A stretch of 64,000 nt of DNA from DASYXZ01 sp035308965. GTDB taxonomy: Bacteria > Acidobacteriota > Terriglobia > UBA7540. Numbering within the stretch: position 1 is the first letter of the stretch; each line of letters begins with the position of its first letter. The position numbers and the translations under genes were made by a program. Under the pieces are notes generated by a model. That model had not been told where the DNA came from, searched no databases, and worked only from the letters and a program-made list of their open reading frames with translations. The stretch spans positions 26,549 to 90,548 of the forward strand of contig DATGFN010000064.1 of NCBI GenBank assembly GCA_035308965.1. Reading direction: 5' to 3'. Below are positions 42,525 through 51,908 of the stretch, one piece after another.

Positions 42525-44924
42525 TTAATTTGCCCCTCCCAACTTCCTAAGGTGCGCGCGTGCCTGCTCCGCGTTTGAAGCCGTGGGAGCGAGCTGAAGA
42601 TAGATCTGATACTCCTGGCGCGCGCCTTGCTTCTCGCCCTGGCGTTCGAGCAATTCTGCCAGATTATAGTGGGCTGCCGCATAGTCCTGCCGCAGGCTGA
42701 TGACTTCTTCGTATTCGTGAGCGGCGCCCGCGGCATCGCCCCGGGATTGGAGCATGCCGGCCAATTCAAAATGAGCGGCGGGATCCTGGGGGCGCAATCG
42801 AACCACCTCTTTGTAATCGGCCAAGGCCTCGTCCATTTTTCCCTTTTGCCGAAGCGTGTTAGCCAGATTCAGGCGCGCCTCGAAATATTCGGGCCGGTCT
42901 CGAAGCGCCTCGCGAAATTCATTCACAGCGTCGTCCGTCTTCTCTTCTTTTAAGAGAAAGAGTCCGAGATCGTAATGGGCCTCGGGAAAATTGGGCGTGA
43001 TCCGCAACGCCACTCGCGCCTCATCCTCGGCGGCTTTGGTCTGATTCAAGTGTCCCAATGCGGAAGCAAGATTTAAATGCGCCTCCGGCCAATCCGGGCG
43101 GCCGCGGATCGACTCACGAAAAGAGTCCGCAGCGCCATTCCAATCCTCCGTCTTGCTGAGGGCCAGGCCAAGGTTAAACCGCATCAGTACGTCGTTGGAG
43201 CGATGCTCAAGGCCGGCCCGGTAAATCTCCGCGGCGGCCTTGGAATCCCCCTTCCGCAACAACGTATCGCCCAACTCCAGTTGGTAGGTCCCACTTTCCG
43301 GAGCCAGGCGCGCAGCCTCACGCATTTCGGCGAGCGCGCCATCCAGGTCGCCGTTTTCCTCCAGAGCACGGCCCAGGCGGGCGTGCAAGCTGGCATCGTC
43401 AGGGCGCAACCGCGCTGCATCGCGATAAGTGGGAACGGCAACGTCAAACTTTTTCCCGGCCATCAGAAGGTCGCCCAGCGCCGCCAAAGCTTCCGGATAA
43501 TCGGGGCGCAACTTCACCGCGCTCTCGAGTTCGGTTTGGGCCTCCGCCGGTTTGCCTGAGGCGGAAAGGGCGGCGGCCATGTGAAAGTGCAACTCGGGAC
43601 TGCCCGGGCGAAGTTTGATGGCCGTTTCATATTCGGCCACAGATTTATCAAAATGTTCGCCGGCCCGATAGGCATTGGCCAAATGCAAGTGCGCGTCGGA
43701 ATCATCCGGGCGCAGCCGGACCTCTTCCTGATACTCCTGAATGAATCCCGGCACGTCACCCGCAGCTTGCAAAGTTTCGCCAAGATTCACGTGGTAGTCG
43801 GGATCGTCGGGAGAAATTTCCACCGCCTCGCGCAATTCCGGAATGGCCTTCAGCAGGTCTCCGGTTTTTCGGAAGACCAATCCCAGAGCTTCATGCAGCT
43901 TTGGATCGCGCGGTTCCTGGAGAATGGCCTCGTGGTAGGCCGCAATCGCCGCGGGGTGATCGCCGGTGGAGAGATAGGTGGCAGCCAGCTCCTTTTGAGC
44001 GTTGGCATAGTCGGGATGCTGCCGAATGATGCTGCGAAATTCATCAATGGCATCCAGGTAGTCGCCCGCCTGGCGAAGGGCCAGGGCCAAATTGTAACGG
44101 TAGTCCGGCTGTTCCGGACGAAGCTCAAGGGCGCGGCGATATTCCGAGATGGCATGAATTAGATCGCCATCGGCCAACAGGGCGTTGGCAAGGCCCAGGT
44201 GCAGTTCCGGATCCGCGGGCCGCAAGAGCGCCGCTTCATTAAACTCCTGAACGCCGCCTGCCAAGTCGCCACCCTGGGAAAGCGCGGCGGCCAGACTCGC
44301 GTGGATATCCGCGTCTTTAGGATCGAGTTCGATCGCCTGGTGATACTCCTTCAGCGCGTCGGCGGAGTTGCCGTCCGCCTGATATGAATTCGCCAGCGCG
44401 GCGTGGATTCCCGCGTCACGAGGTTTAAGCCGGAGAGCAAGGTGAAATTCCACCCCCGCCTCAGGAAACTGGCGCGCCGAGGTGAGTGCGTTACCCAGGT
44501 CCACGTGCGCTCCGGCATCGCTCGGGTGCGACTTGGCCGCGGCGCGATATTCCTCGATGGCCTCGGGGAGCTGGCCCTGGGATTCGTAGAGGGCGCCCAG
44601 ATTTTTGTGGACTCCGGGGAAGTCAGGTTTGAGTTTCAAAACTTCCTGGTACTCACGAATGGCGTCAGGAACATTTTGCGTGGCGCCATAAACACCAGCC
44701 AAATTGTAATGCGCCTCCGGGAGGTCGGGTTTCAATTCGAGCGCTTTGCGATACGCCTCCAATGCCTCCTTCCAATTTCGAGCTTGATAGAATACGTTGC
44801 CCTGTTTCACCAGTTGCTGCGCCGTGGGCGGCTGGGTTTGCCCGCTCAGAGTTCCGCCCAAGAGCAGGAAAACTCCCGCCGCCAGGATTACGCTTGTGCC
44901 TGCAACTCGAAATCTTGGGTTCAT
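42525..44924 (-). CDS. Large exported TPR protein (about 22 repeats)
   Basis: 799 residues. Signal peptide (SVILAAGVFLLLGGTLSGQ) followed almost entirely by 34-residue tetratricopeptide repeats from about residue 30 to the end. An example unit is DAGIHAALANSYQADGNSAD with the usual W-L-G-Y-A-F-A-P spacing. TPR proteins are scaffolds for protein complexes; export suggests an envelope role. The ATG at 44924 has GGGGGA upstream and is preferred to the GTG 12 bases earlier. DNA-level similarity between repeats is low, so the array looks old and stable. The partner is unknown. Confidence 0.9.
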   Translation of the reverse strand: MNPRFRVAGTSVILAAGVFLLLGGTLSGQTQPPTAQQLVKQGNVFYQARNWKEALEAYRKALELKPDLPEAHYNLAGVYGATQNVPDAIREYQEVLKLKPDFPGVHKNLGALYESQGQLPEAIEEYRAAAKSHPSDAGAHVDLGNALTSARQFPEAGVEFHLALRLKPRDAGIHAALANSYQADGNSADALKEYHQAIELDPKDADIHASLAAALSQGGDLAGGVQEFNEAALLRPADPELHLGLANALLADGDLIHAISEYRRALELRPEQPDYRYNLALALRQAGDYLDAIDEFRSIIRQHPDYANAQKELAATYLSTGDHPAAIAAYHEAILQEPRDPKLHEALGLVFRKTGDLLKAIPELREAVEISPDDPDYHVNLGETLQAAGDVPGFIQEYQEEVRLRPDDSDAHLHLANAYRAGEHFDKSVAEYETAIKLRPGSPELHFHMAAALSASGKPAEAQTELESAVKLRPDYPEALAALGDLLMAGKKFDVAVPTYRDAARLRPDDASLHARLGRALEENGDLDGALAEMREAARLAPESGTYQLELGDTLLRKGDSKAAAEIYRAGLEHRSNDVLMRFNLGLALSKTEDWNGAADSFRESIRGRPDWPEAHLNLASALGHLNQTKAAEDEARVALRITPNFPEAHYDLGLFLLKEEKTDDAVNEFREALRDRPEYFEARLNLANTLRQKGKMDEALADYKEVVRLRPQDPAAHFELAGMLQSRGDAAGAAHEYEEVISLRQDYAAAHYNLAELLERQGEKQGARQEYQIYLQLAPTASNAEQARAHLRKLGGAN

Positions 44925-45032
44925 CAAATCCCCCACTACAAGGATACACCCAAGTCGCCGCCCGCGATTCCCGGTGCAATGGATTTTTGAAATCCTTCGA
45001 AGACCTGACGATGAAGCGAGAATGTGATAAGT

Positions 45033-45174
45033 AACCCCTCATCCGACTCGCCGCGGCGAGCCACCTTCTCCCCTGGGAGAAGGCTGGGCTTTTTTTATCG
45101 GTTGCCCTCTCCGAGGGGAGAGGGTGGACCGCGACCGGCGCTTTCACCGGCCGGTGCGGGACGGGTGAGGGGTT
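45033..45174. repeat. Long CCCCTCATCCG inverted-repeat element
   Basis: Outer ends AACCCCTCATCCG (45033-45045) and CGGGTGAGGGGTT (45162-45174) are near-complements. Inside are a TCGCCGCGGCGA palindrome, the CCTTCTCC/GGAGAAGG pair followed by a T tract, and a CCTCTCC/GGAGAGG pair. It lies in the divergent gap 44925-45327, which has no gene. Confidence 0.7.
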
Positions 45175-45327
45175 CAGTCTCTAGGCCTCGGAATTCTTGA
45201 AGTTAAACTGAGTCACTACTCATTTTTATCTTGCGTCGCGTAGGAAATTCAATATTCTGCAAATTGAGAGTACGTTCGGCACAATTTTGATTGCCGTCTT
45301 AATCGGGGAGAAAAAGGAAATGGAGAA

Positions 45328-46725
45328 TTGAGCGCCGAATCGTTTCAAGTCCAGGTTCAGTCGAGTGCTGCTCCGCCGATGGCGATGAAGCGCGCCGCCA
45401 AACTGGGATTCTGGCCGCTCGCGGCCGCCACGTTTTTTATGGTATCCGGCGGCGCGTATGGCACGGAAGACATCGTGCACGGCGCCGGCTACGGGCTCAC
45501 CATTTTGATCCTGCTCCTGACCCCGCTGCTCTGGGGTTTGCCTACCGCCTTCATGATCGGCGAGCTTTGCAGCGCCCTGCCCGAGGAGGGCGGCTATTAC
45601 GCCTGGGTGCGGCGGGGCCTGGGAAATTTCTGGGGTTTTCAGGAAGCGTGGCTATCGCTGGTGGCGAGCATTTTTGACATGGCCATTTATCCAACGCTTT
45701 TCGTCGCTTATTTGACGCGAATGGCGCCCTGGGTCGCGCACGGCCATCGCGGGCATATGGTGGCGTTGGGCGTGGTAGTCGCATGCACGGTCATGAACCT
45801 GACGGGCATCCGCACGATCGGCCTTACCTCGCTGTGGTTATTTCTTTTGCTCTCCGCCCCGTTCGCTCTCATGGTATTGCTGGCGCCTTTTGAAGTAGGC
45901 GCCCTGGCCCATGCGCAGACAGCGCCGGTGACTTCCACGGTTGGATTGCTCGGCGGGACGCTGATTGCCATGTGGAATTTTATGGGTTTGGACAACGCCT
46001 CGACGATCGCCAAGGAAGTGGATCGGCCGCAACACATTTATCCTCGGGTTATGATTATATCAGTAATTATTATCTCATTGAGTTACATTCTTCCGGTGCT
46101 GGCCGCGTTTGCCACCGGCCTGCCTTCCGGAGCTTTCGAGACCGGCTCCTGGGCCGACGTGGCCGGGCTGATGGCCGGCAATTGGCTGCGTGTCGTCTTG
46201 GTGGTGGGGGGTATGATGAGCGCCTTCGGTATGTTCGACGCGCTGGTGATGAGCTACTCGCGCCTGCCATTGGCCATGGCCCTGGATGGCATGCTCCCGC
46301 CCGTCTTCGCCAAGGTGCATCCCAAAACCCGCGCGCCTTGGGTGGCCATTATTGCCTGTGCCACGGGCTGGGCGCTCTGCCTGGGCCTGGGCTTTGAGCG
46401 GCTGGTGACACTCGACATTATGATTTATGGTGCGAGCCTGGCACTTGAATTTGTCACCTTGGTGGTCCTGCGCATTCGTGAGCCGAATCTGCGCAGGGAA
46501 TTCCGGGTGCCCGGCGGGCTGGCGGGCGCGATCCTGGTGGGTGTGTTTCCCATGCTCCTGTTGTTGCTGTCACTCGTCCGCAGCCAAAGCGAAGAAATCC
46601 TGGGAATGAACGGCCTCGTATTCGGTCTGTTGATTTTGATTGCGGGTTTCTTGGTGCAAGGAGCAAACACGCTGCTGCGACGCTCGCAAATGACGGCGCG
46701 TCAAGCCGAGTCTTCGGGAGATTAA
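45328..46725 (+). CDS. APC-superfamily amino acid permease
   Basis: 465 residues, about 12 membrane helices, APC fold. It opens with KLGFWPLAAATFFMVSGGAY (broken TM1 with GG), then LCSALPEEGGYYAWVRRGLG in TM3 and WNFMGLDNASTIAKEVDRP in TM6. The EEGGYYAWV motif is typical of the APC members related to polyamine/glutamate exchangers. Substrate not predictable. The start is TTG at 45328 with AAGGA about 9 bases upstream; ATG at 45379 (MAMKRAAKL) is a good alternative. Only distantly similar to the permease at 2649-4079. Confidence 0.88.
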   Translation: MSAESFQVQVQSSAAPPMAMKRAAKLGFWPLAAATFFMVSGGAYGTEDIVHGAGYGLTILILLLTPLLWGLPTAFMIGELCSALPEEGGYYAWVRRGLGNFWGFQEAWLSLVASIFDMAIYPTLFVAYLTRMAPWVAHGHRGHMVALGVVVACTVMNLTGIRTIGLTSLWLFLLLSAPFALMVLLAPFEVGALAHAQTAPVTSTVGLLGGTLIAMWNFMGLDNASTIAKEVDRPQHIYPRVMIISVIIISLSYILPVLAAFATGLPSGAFETGSWADVAGLMAGNWLRVVLVVGGMMSAFGMFDALVMSYSRLPLAMALDGMLPPVFAKVHPKTRAPWVAIIACATGWALCLGLGFERLVTLDIMIYGASLALEFVTLVVLRIREPNLRREFRVPGGLAGAILVGVFPMLLLLLSLVRSQSEEILGMNGLVFGLLILIAGFLVQGANTLLRRSQMTARQAESSGD

Positions 46726-46744
46726 TACAAACGCACGAAGTTAA

Positions 46745-46933
46745 GTTACATATGAGACGCCTCCGTCAGCACCCCCTCACCCGTCCGTCAGCTGACGGAC
46801 ACCCTCTCCCCCAAAGGTGGCGAGGGCTATTATTTTTAAATTCGATTCTTCCGTCGGTCTCAGTGGTGACAGAGGGTGGACCGCCAATGGCGATTGGGTG
46901 AGGGGGTACTGACAGATGCGTCTTAGACGTAAC
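46745..46933. repeat. 189-bp MITE-like element with about 39-bp imperfect terminal inverted repeats
   Basis: Left end GTTACATATGAGACGC..., right end complement GTTACGTCTAAGACGC..., each running on into GTCAG and ACCCCCTCACCC; about 34 of 38 positions agree by eye. The interior has a GTCCGTCAGCTGACGGAC palindrome. It fills the gap between the permease and the EamA transporter. Confidence 0.75.
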
Positions 46934-47049
46934 ATAATTTTTTGCGTTTGCATTAGAAACAAATTTCCGCGCAATCCATTTGAATCCATGCGCGACGGTC
47001 GGCCGGTGATTACGGTCTACGATCGCTTCGGGATGGAGACCAAAGCGCA

Positions 47050-48003
47050 ATGACGGCAGGGGCAGAGGTCCGGAGCGCGGAGTCACGACCGGGCAGGAAT
47101 TCGTCCGGACGGATCGTCTACCTGGCGCTGACCATATCCGCGTTTTTTTGGGGCGCGGGTTTTTCCGTTTCCCGATTTGCCTTGCGCACAGTGAGTCCCG
47201 TCGAATTCCTGGCGGGAGCGAGCTTCTTTGCCGCCGTCACTCAAATTATGTGGACGGCTATTCGCGGTAACTGGCGCGACCTGAAATTACCGCCGCGCCT
47301 CCTTTGGGCCATGCTGGCACTGGGCCTGCTGAGCCAGAACGTCCTGAACGGCCTTACTTATCTCGGTCTCGCCTCCACCACGGCCACCAACGCCGCATTG
47401 ATTTACGGATTTTCGCCGGTCCTGATCGGGCTGCTGGCGGCAATTTTTCTGCACGAGTCCTTTGGCGGACAAAAAGTTTTGGGGGCAATCGTAGGCTTTG
47501 GCGGCGTGGCGCTAATCATCACTCAAGGACGATTTGAGACCGTTCAAATTCACGGGATGTTGGCCGGCAACCTTTGGGTGCTGGCGGCCGCGAGCTATTG
47601 GGCGGCCTATGCCATCTTCACGCGCTTAATAACCCAACGCGTCACGCCCCAGGCATTCACTTTTTTCATTCTTGTTCCGGGCGCCTTGTTGCCCGTGGCC
47701 TGGGTGTGGGTGAGGGAGAATCGATTCTGCCTGGCCGGGATCAACCTTCCGACGCTATTGGCGATGGCTTTTTCGGGCCCTTGCACGGCTACGATGGGAA
47801 TGAACTTTTGGAACTGGGGCCTGGCGCACATTGAGGCAAGCCGCGTGGGCATGTTTTCTTATTTGGAGCCGGTGTTCGCGGCGGCGGTGGCCATGATTTT
47901 TCTGGGCGAGCGGCTGACGTGGCCCACCATCGCGGGATCCGCGTTGGTGTTCGCAGGGATTCTCTTATCCACGCGAAGTTGGGGCACGCAGCGCCAAGCA
48001 TGA
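47050..48003 (+). CDS. EamA/DMT-family transporter (10 TM)
   Basis: 317 residues with two EamA repeats of five helices each. The first begins LALTISAFFWGAGFSVSRFA and ends LIYGFSPVLIGLLAAIFLHE; the second begins NLWVLAAASYWAAYAIFTRL and ends FSYLEPVFAAAVAMIFLGE. The Pro in SPV and EPV and the terminal Glu of each repeat are family hallmarks. It should move a small metabolite or amino acid across the inner membrane; direction and substrate unknown. The ATG at 47050 lacks a strong ribosome site and overlaps by four bases (ATGA) a 21-codon open frame that may couple its translation. Confidence 0.9.
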   Translation: MTAGAEVRSAESRPGRNSSGRIVYLALTISAFFWGAGFSVSRFALRTVSPVEFLAGASFFAAVTQIMWTAIRGNWRDLKLPPRLLWAMLALGLLSQNVLNGLTYLGLASTTATNAALIYGFSPVLIGLLAAIFLHESFGGQKVLGAIVGFGGVALIITQGRFETVQIHGMLAGNLWVLAAASYWAAYAIFTRLITQRVTPQAFTFFILVPGALLPVAWVWVRENRFCLAGINLPTLLAMAFSGPCTATMGMNFWNWGLAHIEASRVGMFSYLEPVFAAAVAMIFLGERLTWPTIAGSALVFAGILLSTRSWGTQRQA

Positions 48004-48089
48004 TTCCTCTTCCGTAACTCAGTAGAGCGGCTGGATTCCTAACTGGGACGGTTGCAGATTCGTTAAACTCGAACTCAAATAACCAAACA

Positions 48090-48129
48090 ACCCCTCACCC
48101 GTCTCGCCGCGGCGAGACGGGTGAGGGGT
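48090..48129. repeat. 19-bp perfect palindromic hairpin, CCCCTCACCCG type
   Basis: ACCCCTCACCCGTCTCGCC (48090-48108), two bases, and its exact complement (48111-48129). It is the compact form of the CCCCTCACC family and lies 87 bases after the EamA transporter stop. It could act as a hairpin in the transcript but has no T-run. Confidence 0.85.
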
Positions 48130-48237
48130 CTGTTTCATCCGATTTCGAACGAACCCTGAAACTTTGAACTCATATTGAATTGCCGTCCGGTTTGACCTAT
48201 ATTGTGCTCCACATTCCTTGAATTCCAGGGGGCAAAA

Positions 48238-49125
48238 ATGAGAGAGGCGCGTCCTGACCGTTCGGGGGGATTCCCATTCCTGGTTTGTATTCCTTTGGCT
48301 CTGATCTTCACGGTGAGTTGCGGGCCCTCGGGGCAGCGGCCCGCGGGGCCGGCCGGCGATTATTTTGACGCGACGGACTTGTTCGCGAAGGGCAAGATCG
48401 CGCGCTGCATTCAATTCAGCGAGGGTTTGGCCACCGCAACGCCGCCCACGGCTTACACTGACCGCGCGCGCGTGCTTCGCGTCGTCATCTTTACCGGGCA
48501 GGTGAAGGCTTTCAAAGAATTGAGTGAAGCCTACACGAAAGGATGGGAGAAGGCGAAGGCATCCGAGGTCAGGCGGGATTTCGGCTTCCAAAGGCAGAAC
48601 AGTCTCGAGTACGGAGGAGAGGCCGCGCTCAATCTCCAAATGGTCGCCAATCAGCTTGACAAGGGCGGGGAGTTGCCCCAGGGCCTGACGCTCGAAGCTC
48701 CCTATCCCACCGCCGAAGGCCCAACCGTGATTACCCAGCTCAATCGTGTGGTTGAAGGCGGCGGCATTGATTCAGGGGATCAGGACGCCGCGGCCGTGGA
48801 CGCTCAACGAAAGGGAATTGACGATACCCTGGGCGAGATGGTGGGTGGTGGGCGCGCGGCAGCGCGATCTGCGATGAAGGCCGGCCCGGTAAAACTTGAC
48901 AATTTTACTTTTGCCATCTATCTGGCCAAACAACTTCAGAATGGCGCGAGCCTGTTCGATAAGAAACATTCTTACAACCCGGCAAAATTCCGCGCTCTTT
49001 GCGCCTCGGCCACTGATATGACGAAAGCCGCCCAGGCCACCTTGAAAGATAAGCCGGACAAGGATAAAGAGAAGGAAGTGAAAAAACTTCAGGACGAGAT
49101 CAAAGCCAGCCTGAAAACTGTTTAG
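48238..49125 (+). CDS. Lipoprotein of unknown function
   Basis: 295 residues. Signal peptide ending in a lipobox (LIFTVSCGPS, Cys about residue 28). The mature protein is helical: SEAYTKGWEKAKASEVRRDF, then LNLQMVANQLDKGGELPQGL, and a Lys/Asp/Glu-rich tail (KPDKDKEKEVKKLQDEIKAS) that probably forms a coiled coil. The start at 48238 has GGGGG 5 bases upstream. No named family recognised. It is probably anchored in the outer membrane. Confidence 0.75.
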   Translation: MREARPDRSGGFPFLVCIPLALIFTVSCGPSGQRPAGPAGDYFDATDLFAKGKIARCIQFSEGLATATPPTAYTDRARVLRVVIFTGQVKAFKELSEAYTKGWEKAKASEVRRDFGFQRQNSLEYGGEAALNLQMVANQLDKGGELPQGLTLEAPYPTAEGPTVITQLNRVVEGGGIDSGDQDAAAVDAQRKGIDDTLGEMVGGGRAAARSAMKAGPVKLDNFTFAIYLAKQLQNGASLFDKKHSYNPAKFRALCASATDMTKAAQATLKDKPDKDKEKEVKKLQDEIKASLKTV

Positions 49126-49254
49126 CGCGCGAGGCACGCATTGAAATGTAGGTGCCAGGATCATTCAATCGACGCCGCCCGAATTTGAGCCTTAATTCAT
49201 GCCTCGTAAGGAGGACCATGACTTGAGGTTTAGGATATCGTATTTAAGATTTAT

Positions 49255-49314
49255 AACCCTCGGTCGCCGCGGCGGCAGAGGGTGGCTCGCCGAGGCGAGA
49301 CGGGTGAGGGGGAC
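49255..49314. repeat. CCCTCGGTCGCC / GGGTGAGGGGG repeat fragment
   Basis: A partial member of the CCCCTCACC family: ACCCTCGGTCGCCGCGGCGG then GCTCGCCGAGGCGAGACGGG. It lies between two lipoprotein genes on opposite strands. Confidence 0.55.
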
Positions 49315-49346
49315 TGTCCCCGCAAACATTCAAGCAACATGAATTC

Positions 49347-49775
49347 CTAGTGGCTGGCTTGAGGCGGGGGCACTGCGTGGGGTGATGCCGGCACGGTTTG
49401 ACCCGGCATTCCACCCGAGGGCGGAACGGCCACGCCGCCGTGAGGATTTCCTCCCATGCCGCCCATGGGAGTACTCGACTCCACTTCCCAGTGATCGCCC
49501 TGGCGCCGGAGCACATACCGAACTTCAACCTTCAGGTCGGGCGAATCCTTGCTGACATAAACCACCTGCGCGTTGGCCTTGTCGCCGTCAAATTTGACGT
49601 CTTGAACCTCAGTGCTCATGTTGGCGAGCGCGAGGCCTGGCTGCTGCTTCAAGTGCGCCTCAATCGCCGTCTGCACCGCGCTTTTGGAATTGATTCCGGC
49701 AAACCGGCTGCACCCGCAGAGGGCGATGGCCATGGCTGCGATTGCCACTGCTAAAATACGTATGAAATTCTTCAT
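49347..49775 (-). CDS. Small lipoprotein
   Basis: 142 residues. Signal peptide with lipobox (AMAIALCGCSRF, lipid-carrying Cys near 21). A small alpha/beta domain follows (SAVQTAIEAHLKQQPGLALA, then EVQDVKFDGDKANAQVVYV), resembling DUF4878/NTF2-like lipoprotein folds. The Gly/Pro/Met-rich tail is GGMGGNPHGGVAVPPSGGMP. The start at 49775 is chosen because the signal peptide begins there; the frame is open 60 bases further upstream. Convergent with the lipoprotein gene at 48238-49125. Role unknown. Confidence 0.75.
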   Translation of the reverse strand: MKNFIRILAVAIAAMAIALCGCSRFAGINSKSAVQTAIEAHLKQQPGLALANMSTEVQDVKFDGDKANAQVVYVSKDSPDLKVEVRYVLRRQGDHWEVESSTPMGGMGGNPHGGVAVPPSGGMPGQTVPASPHAVPPPQASH

Positions 49776-50285
49776 GGTACGTCCACAGTAATCGACATGG
49801 CGGGGAATGTCAAAATCACAGCGACCAGCCCGCACCCGCGTAATTTTTATTATTAAGTAATTCTATGTAAGGGATTATCTTTAATGAAATAGTGCCGGCT
49901 GGGAGCAGGAAACACAAACAGGCCAATTTCCTAACTTGGAGGGCCGCGGATCCCACATGCGCGGGATCCGCCCTCCACCTTCTCAATGTCATTCGGCAAG
50001 AGCAGGATCCGCCGCCCACCGCAACCATCGGCCGCACCAACACACGTAATGCTCTGATTCCAAGGCACTTGCCACCCCAGAGTCCCTCGTAACCCGCAGG
50101 CCTAAGGATCATCTAAATAATCATGAGAAATTGTAACCCGGATTCGGGGCATTCCCATCTTGCCGCGAATCTAGCCGGAGGGTGGGAATTCGCTTCCGGC
50201 GCGGGCAATCAAGTTGCGAGCTTGAAGCATGAAATTCGGAGCTTGCATTGTCCGGAAATGGCGATTTCCAGAAGGAGGGAAACTC
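49776..50285. other. Intergenic region with one strong hairpin
   Basis: 510 bases between divergent lipoprotein genes. The only structure seen is a hairpin at 49937-49977: TGGAGGGC..GGATCCC on the left and GGGATCCGCCCTCCA on the right. No convincing small gene. Confidence 0.6.
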
Positions 50286-51908
50286 ATGAGCAAAGACGGG
50301 AAATTATATTCTGCTGCCGTTTTGGCAGCCGCATTTTTATCATTAGTCCTGGCGATGGCGGGATGCCAGTCAAATTCCGGGCAACCGAACAACGCCCAAC
50401 CGAACAACGCAGCGAACCAGCCCGCCCCCACAACCGAACAGGCGCCAAACCCGGAGGCTTCAGCCAACCTGGCTCCGGTGGCCGCACCCGCACGTTATCA
50501 GCCTCGTGAGCGTCGCGGCGAATACTACGGCGAAGAAGAAGAAGCAGCAGCCAATAATGAAGACGCCAGTTACGGTGAGCCCGTGTTGTATGCGAGCGAT
50601 CCACCGCCGCCGCTGCCCGAGTATTCACAGCCGGGCTGCCCGGGCGACGGCTATATCTGGACTCCCGGTTATTGGAGCTACGATTCATCCAATGGATATT
50701 ACTGGGTTCCCGGCGCATGGGCGCAGCCTCCTGAACGGGGCTATCTGTGGACGCCCGGGTACTGGGCATATTCTTCGAATCGAGAATATCGGTATCATAA
50801 CGGCTATTGGGGGCGCCACGTAGGCTACTACGGGGGAGTCAATTATGGATACGGCTACGAAGGCGCCGGCTATCAGGGTGGCTACTGGAACGGCGACCAA
50901 ATAAATTACAACCGTGCCGTGAACAATGTGGCCGGCATCTCTGTTCGAGTTTACGACCACCCGGTGGGAGACCCGATGATCAATGGGGTTGCAATTCCCA
51001 CCACTCGAAATCATGCCAGCTATAACGGACCTGGCGGCGTCGATCGGGCGCCCACGGCAGCCGAAGTCGCCGCCACGCAGGAGCAACGGCTGCCGCCGCT
51101 GAATACTCAATTTCAACACCGGCAGGAAGCGGCGCAGAATCGCCAGCAGTTCGCAGCGGTGAATCATGGAAAGCCGGTATTGGTGGCCTCTGCACAACCG
51201 ATCCCGGCGGGCAAGCCGGTTGCGCCTCCAATTCCTCCTCGCCCCGCGCCACCAGCGGCGCCCAGCGCGGCACCAAAGGCTAGCCAGCCGCCGCCTGCCG
51301 AACCCAGTCCGGCTCCAGCTCCAGCACCGGCAAAGCCCGCGCCGCCTGCACCGGCTCCGGCGAAACCACCTGCGGCAAACCCGCCGGCTCCTACTCCACC
51401 TCCAGCACCGGCAAAGCCCGCGCCGCCTGCACCGGCTCCGGCAAAACCACCGGCTGCAAAACCGGCAGCTCCCGCTCCAGCTCCAGCACCGGCAAAGCCC
51501 GCGCCACCTGCACCGGCTCCCGCGAAACCACCGGCTGCAAAACCGCCAGCTCCCGCTCCAGCTCCAGCACCGGCAAAGCCCGCGCCACCTGCACCGGCGC
51601 CGGCGAAACCACCGGCGGCAAAACCGCCAACTCCTACTCCAACTCCAGCACCGGCAAAACCCGCGCCGTCTGCACCGGCTCCGGCAAAACCACCGGCTGC
51701 AAGACCGCCAGCTCCCGCTCCACCTCCAGCACCGGCAAAGCCCGCGCCACCGGCGCCACAACCGAAACCAGTTCCACCGCCTGTGAAACAGGCCGCCCCG
51801 GCTGCGAAGCCGGCACAACCTCCGGCTCCACAAGCTAAACCCAAAACCCCGCCGCCCGCGAAGGGGGACAAGGATAAGGATAAGGAGAAGGAGCCGCCCA
51901 AAGACTAA
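50286..51908 (+). CDS. YXWGXW-type lipoprotein with Pro-Ala-Lys repeat tail
   Basis: 540 residues. Signal peptide with lipobox (LVLAMAGCQSN). Asn/Pro-rich stretch. The YXWGXW-like surface region is near 115-215 (GYIWTPGYWSYDSSNGYYWV, GYLWTPGYWAYSS). Glu/Gln-rich linker. From about residue 330 comes a low-complexity tail of a 27-residue Pro-Ala-Lys unit (APAKPAPPAPAPAKPPAAKP...) repeated about five times, ending in a Lys/Asp-rich stretch KGDKDKDKEKEPPKD. The tail is likely extended and may span peptidoglycan, as Pro-Lys repeats do in TonB. The start at 50286 has GGAGGG upstream. Confidence 0.83.
   Translation: MSKDGKLYSAAVLAAAFLSLVLAMAGCQSNSGQPNNAQPNNAANQPAPTTEQAPNPEASANLAPVAAPARYQPRERRGEYYGEEEEAAANNEDASYGEPVLYASDPPPPLPEYSQPGCPGDGYIWTPGYWSYDSSNGYYWVPGAWAQPPERGYLWTPGYWAYSSNREYRYHNGYWGRHVGYYGGVNYGYGYEGAGYQGGYWNGDQINYNRAVNNVAGISVRVYDHPVGDPMINGVAIPTTRNHASYNGPGGVDRAPTAAEVAATQEQRLPPLNTQFQHRQEAAQNRQQFAAVNHGKPVLVASAQPIPAGKPVAPPIPPRPAPPAAPSAAPKASQPPPAEPSPAPAPAPAKPAPPAPAPAKPPAANPPAPTPPPAPAKPAPPAPAPAKPPAAKPAAPAPAPAPAKPAPPAPAPAKPPAAKPPAPAPAPAPAKPAPPAPAPAKPPAAKPPTPTPTPAPAKPAPSAPAPAKPPAARPPAPAPPPAPAKPAPPAPQPKPVPPPVKQAAPAAKPAQPPAPQAKPKTPPPAKGDKDKDKEKEPPKD
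51301..51760 (+). repeat. In-frame 81-bp minisatellite (about 5 copies)
   Basis: Direct repeats of 81 bases with landmarks CACCGGCAAAGCCCGCGCC and CCGGCGAAACCACC encode the Pro-Ala-Lys tail of the lipoprotein. Copies differ at a few bases (AAC/AAA, CCT/CCA changes). Copy number could vary by slippage or recombination without breaking the frame, since 81 is a multiple of 3. Confidence 0.85.

Noticed and set aside
46988..47053. 21-codon open frame overlapping the EamA transporter start by ATGA
   Set aside because: Could be a coupling leader, but there is no ribosome site and no conserved feature visible; not listed as a gene.
51164..51901. Gly/Ala-rich open frame of 245 codons on the minus strand, resembling PE_PGRS-like proteins
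   Set aside because: It is the exact antisense of the Pro-Ala-Lys repeat tail of the lipoprotein on the plus strand; the repeat codons make the opposite strand open. No ribosome site or independent domain.
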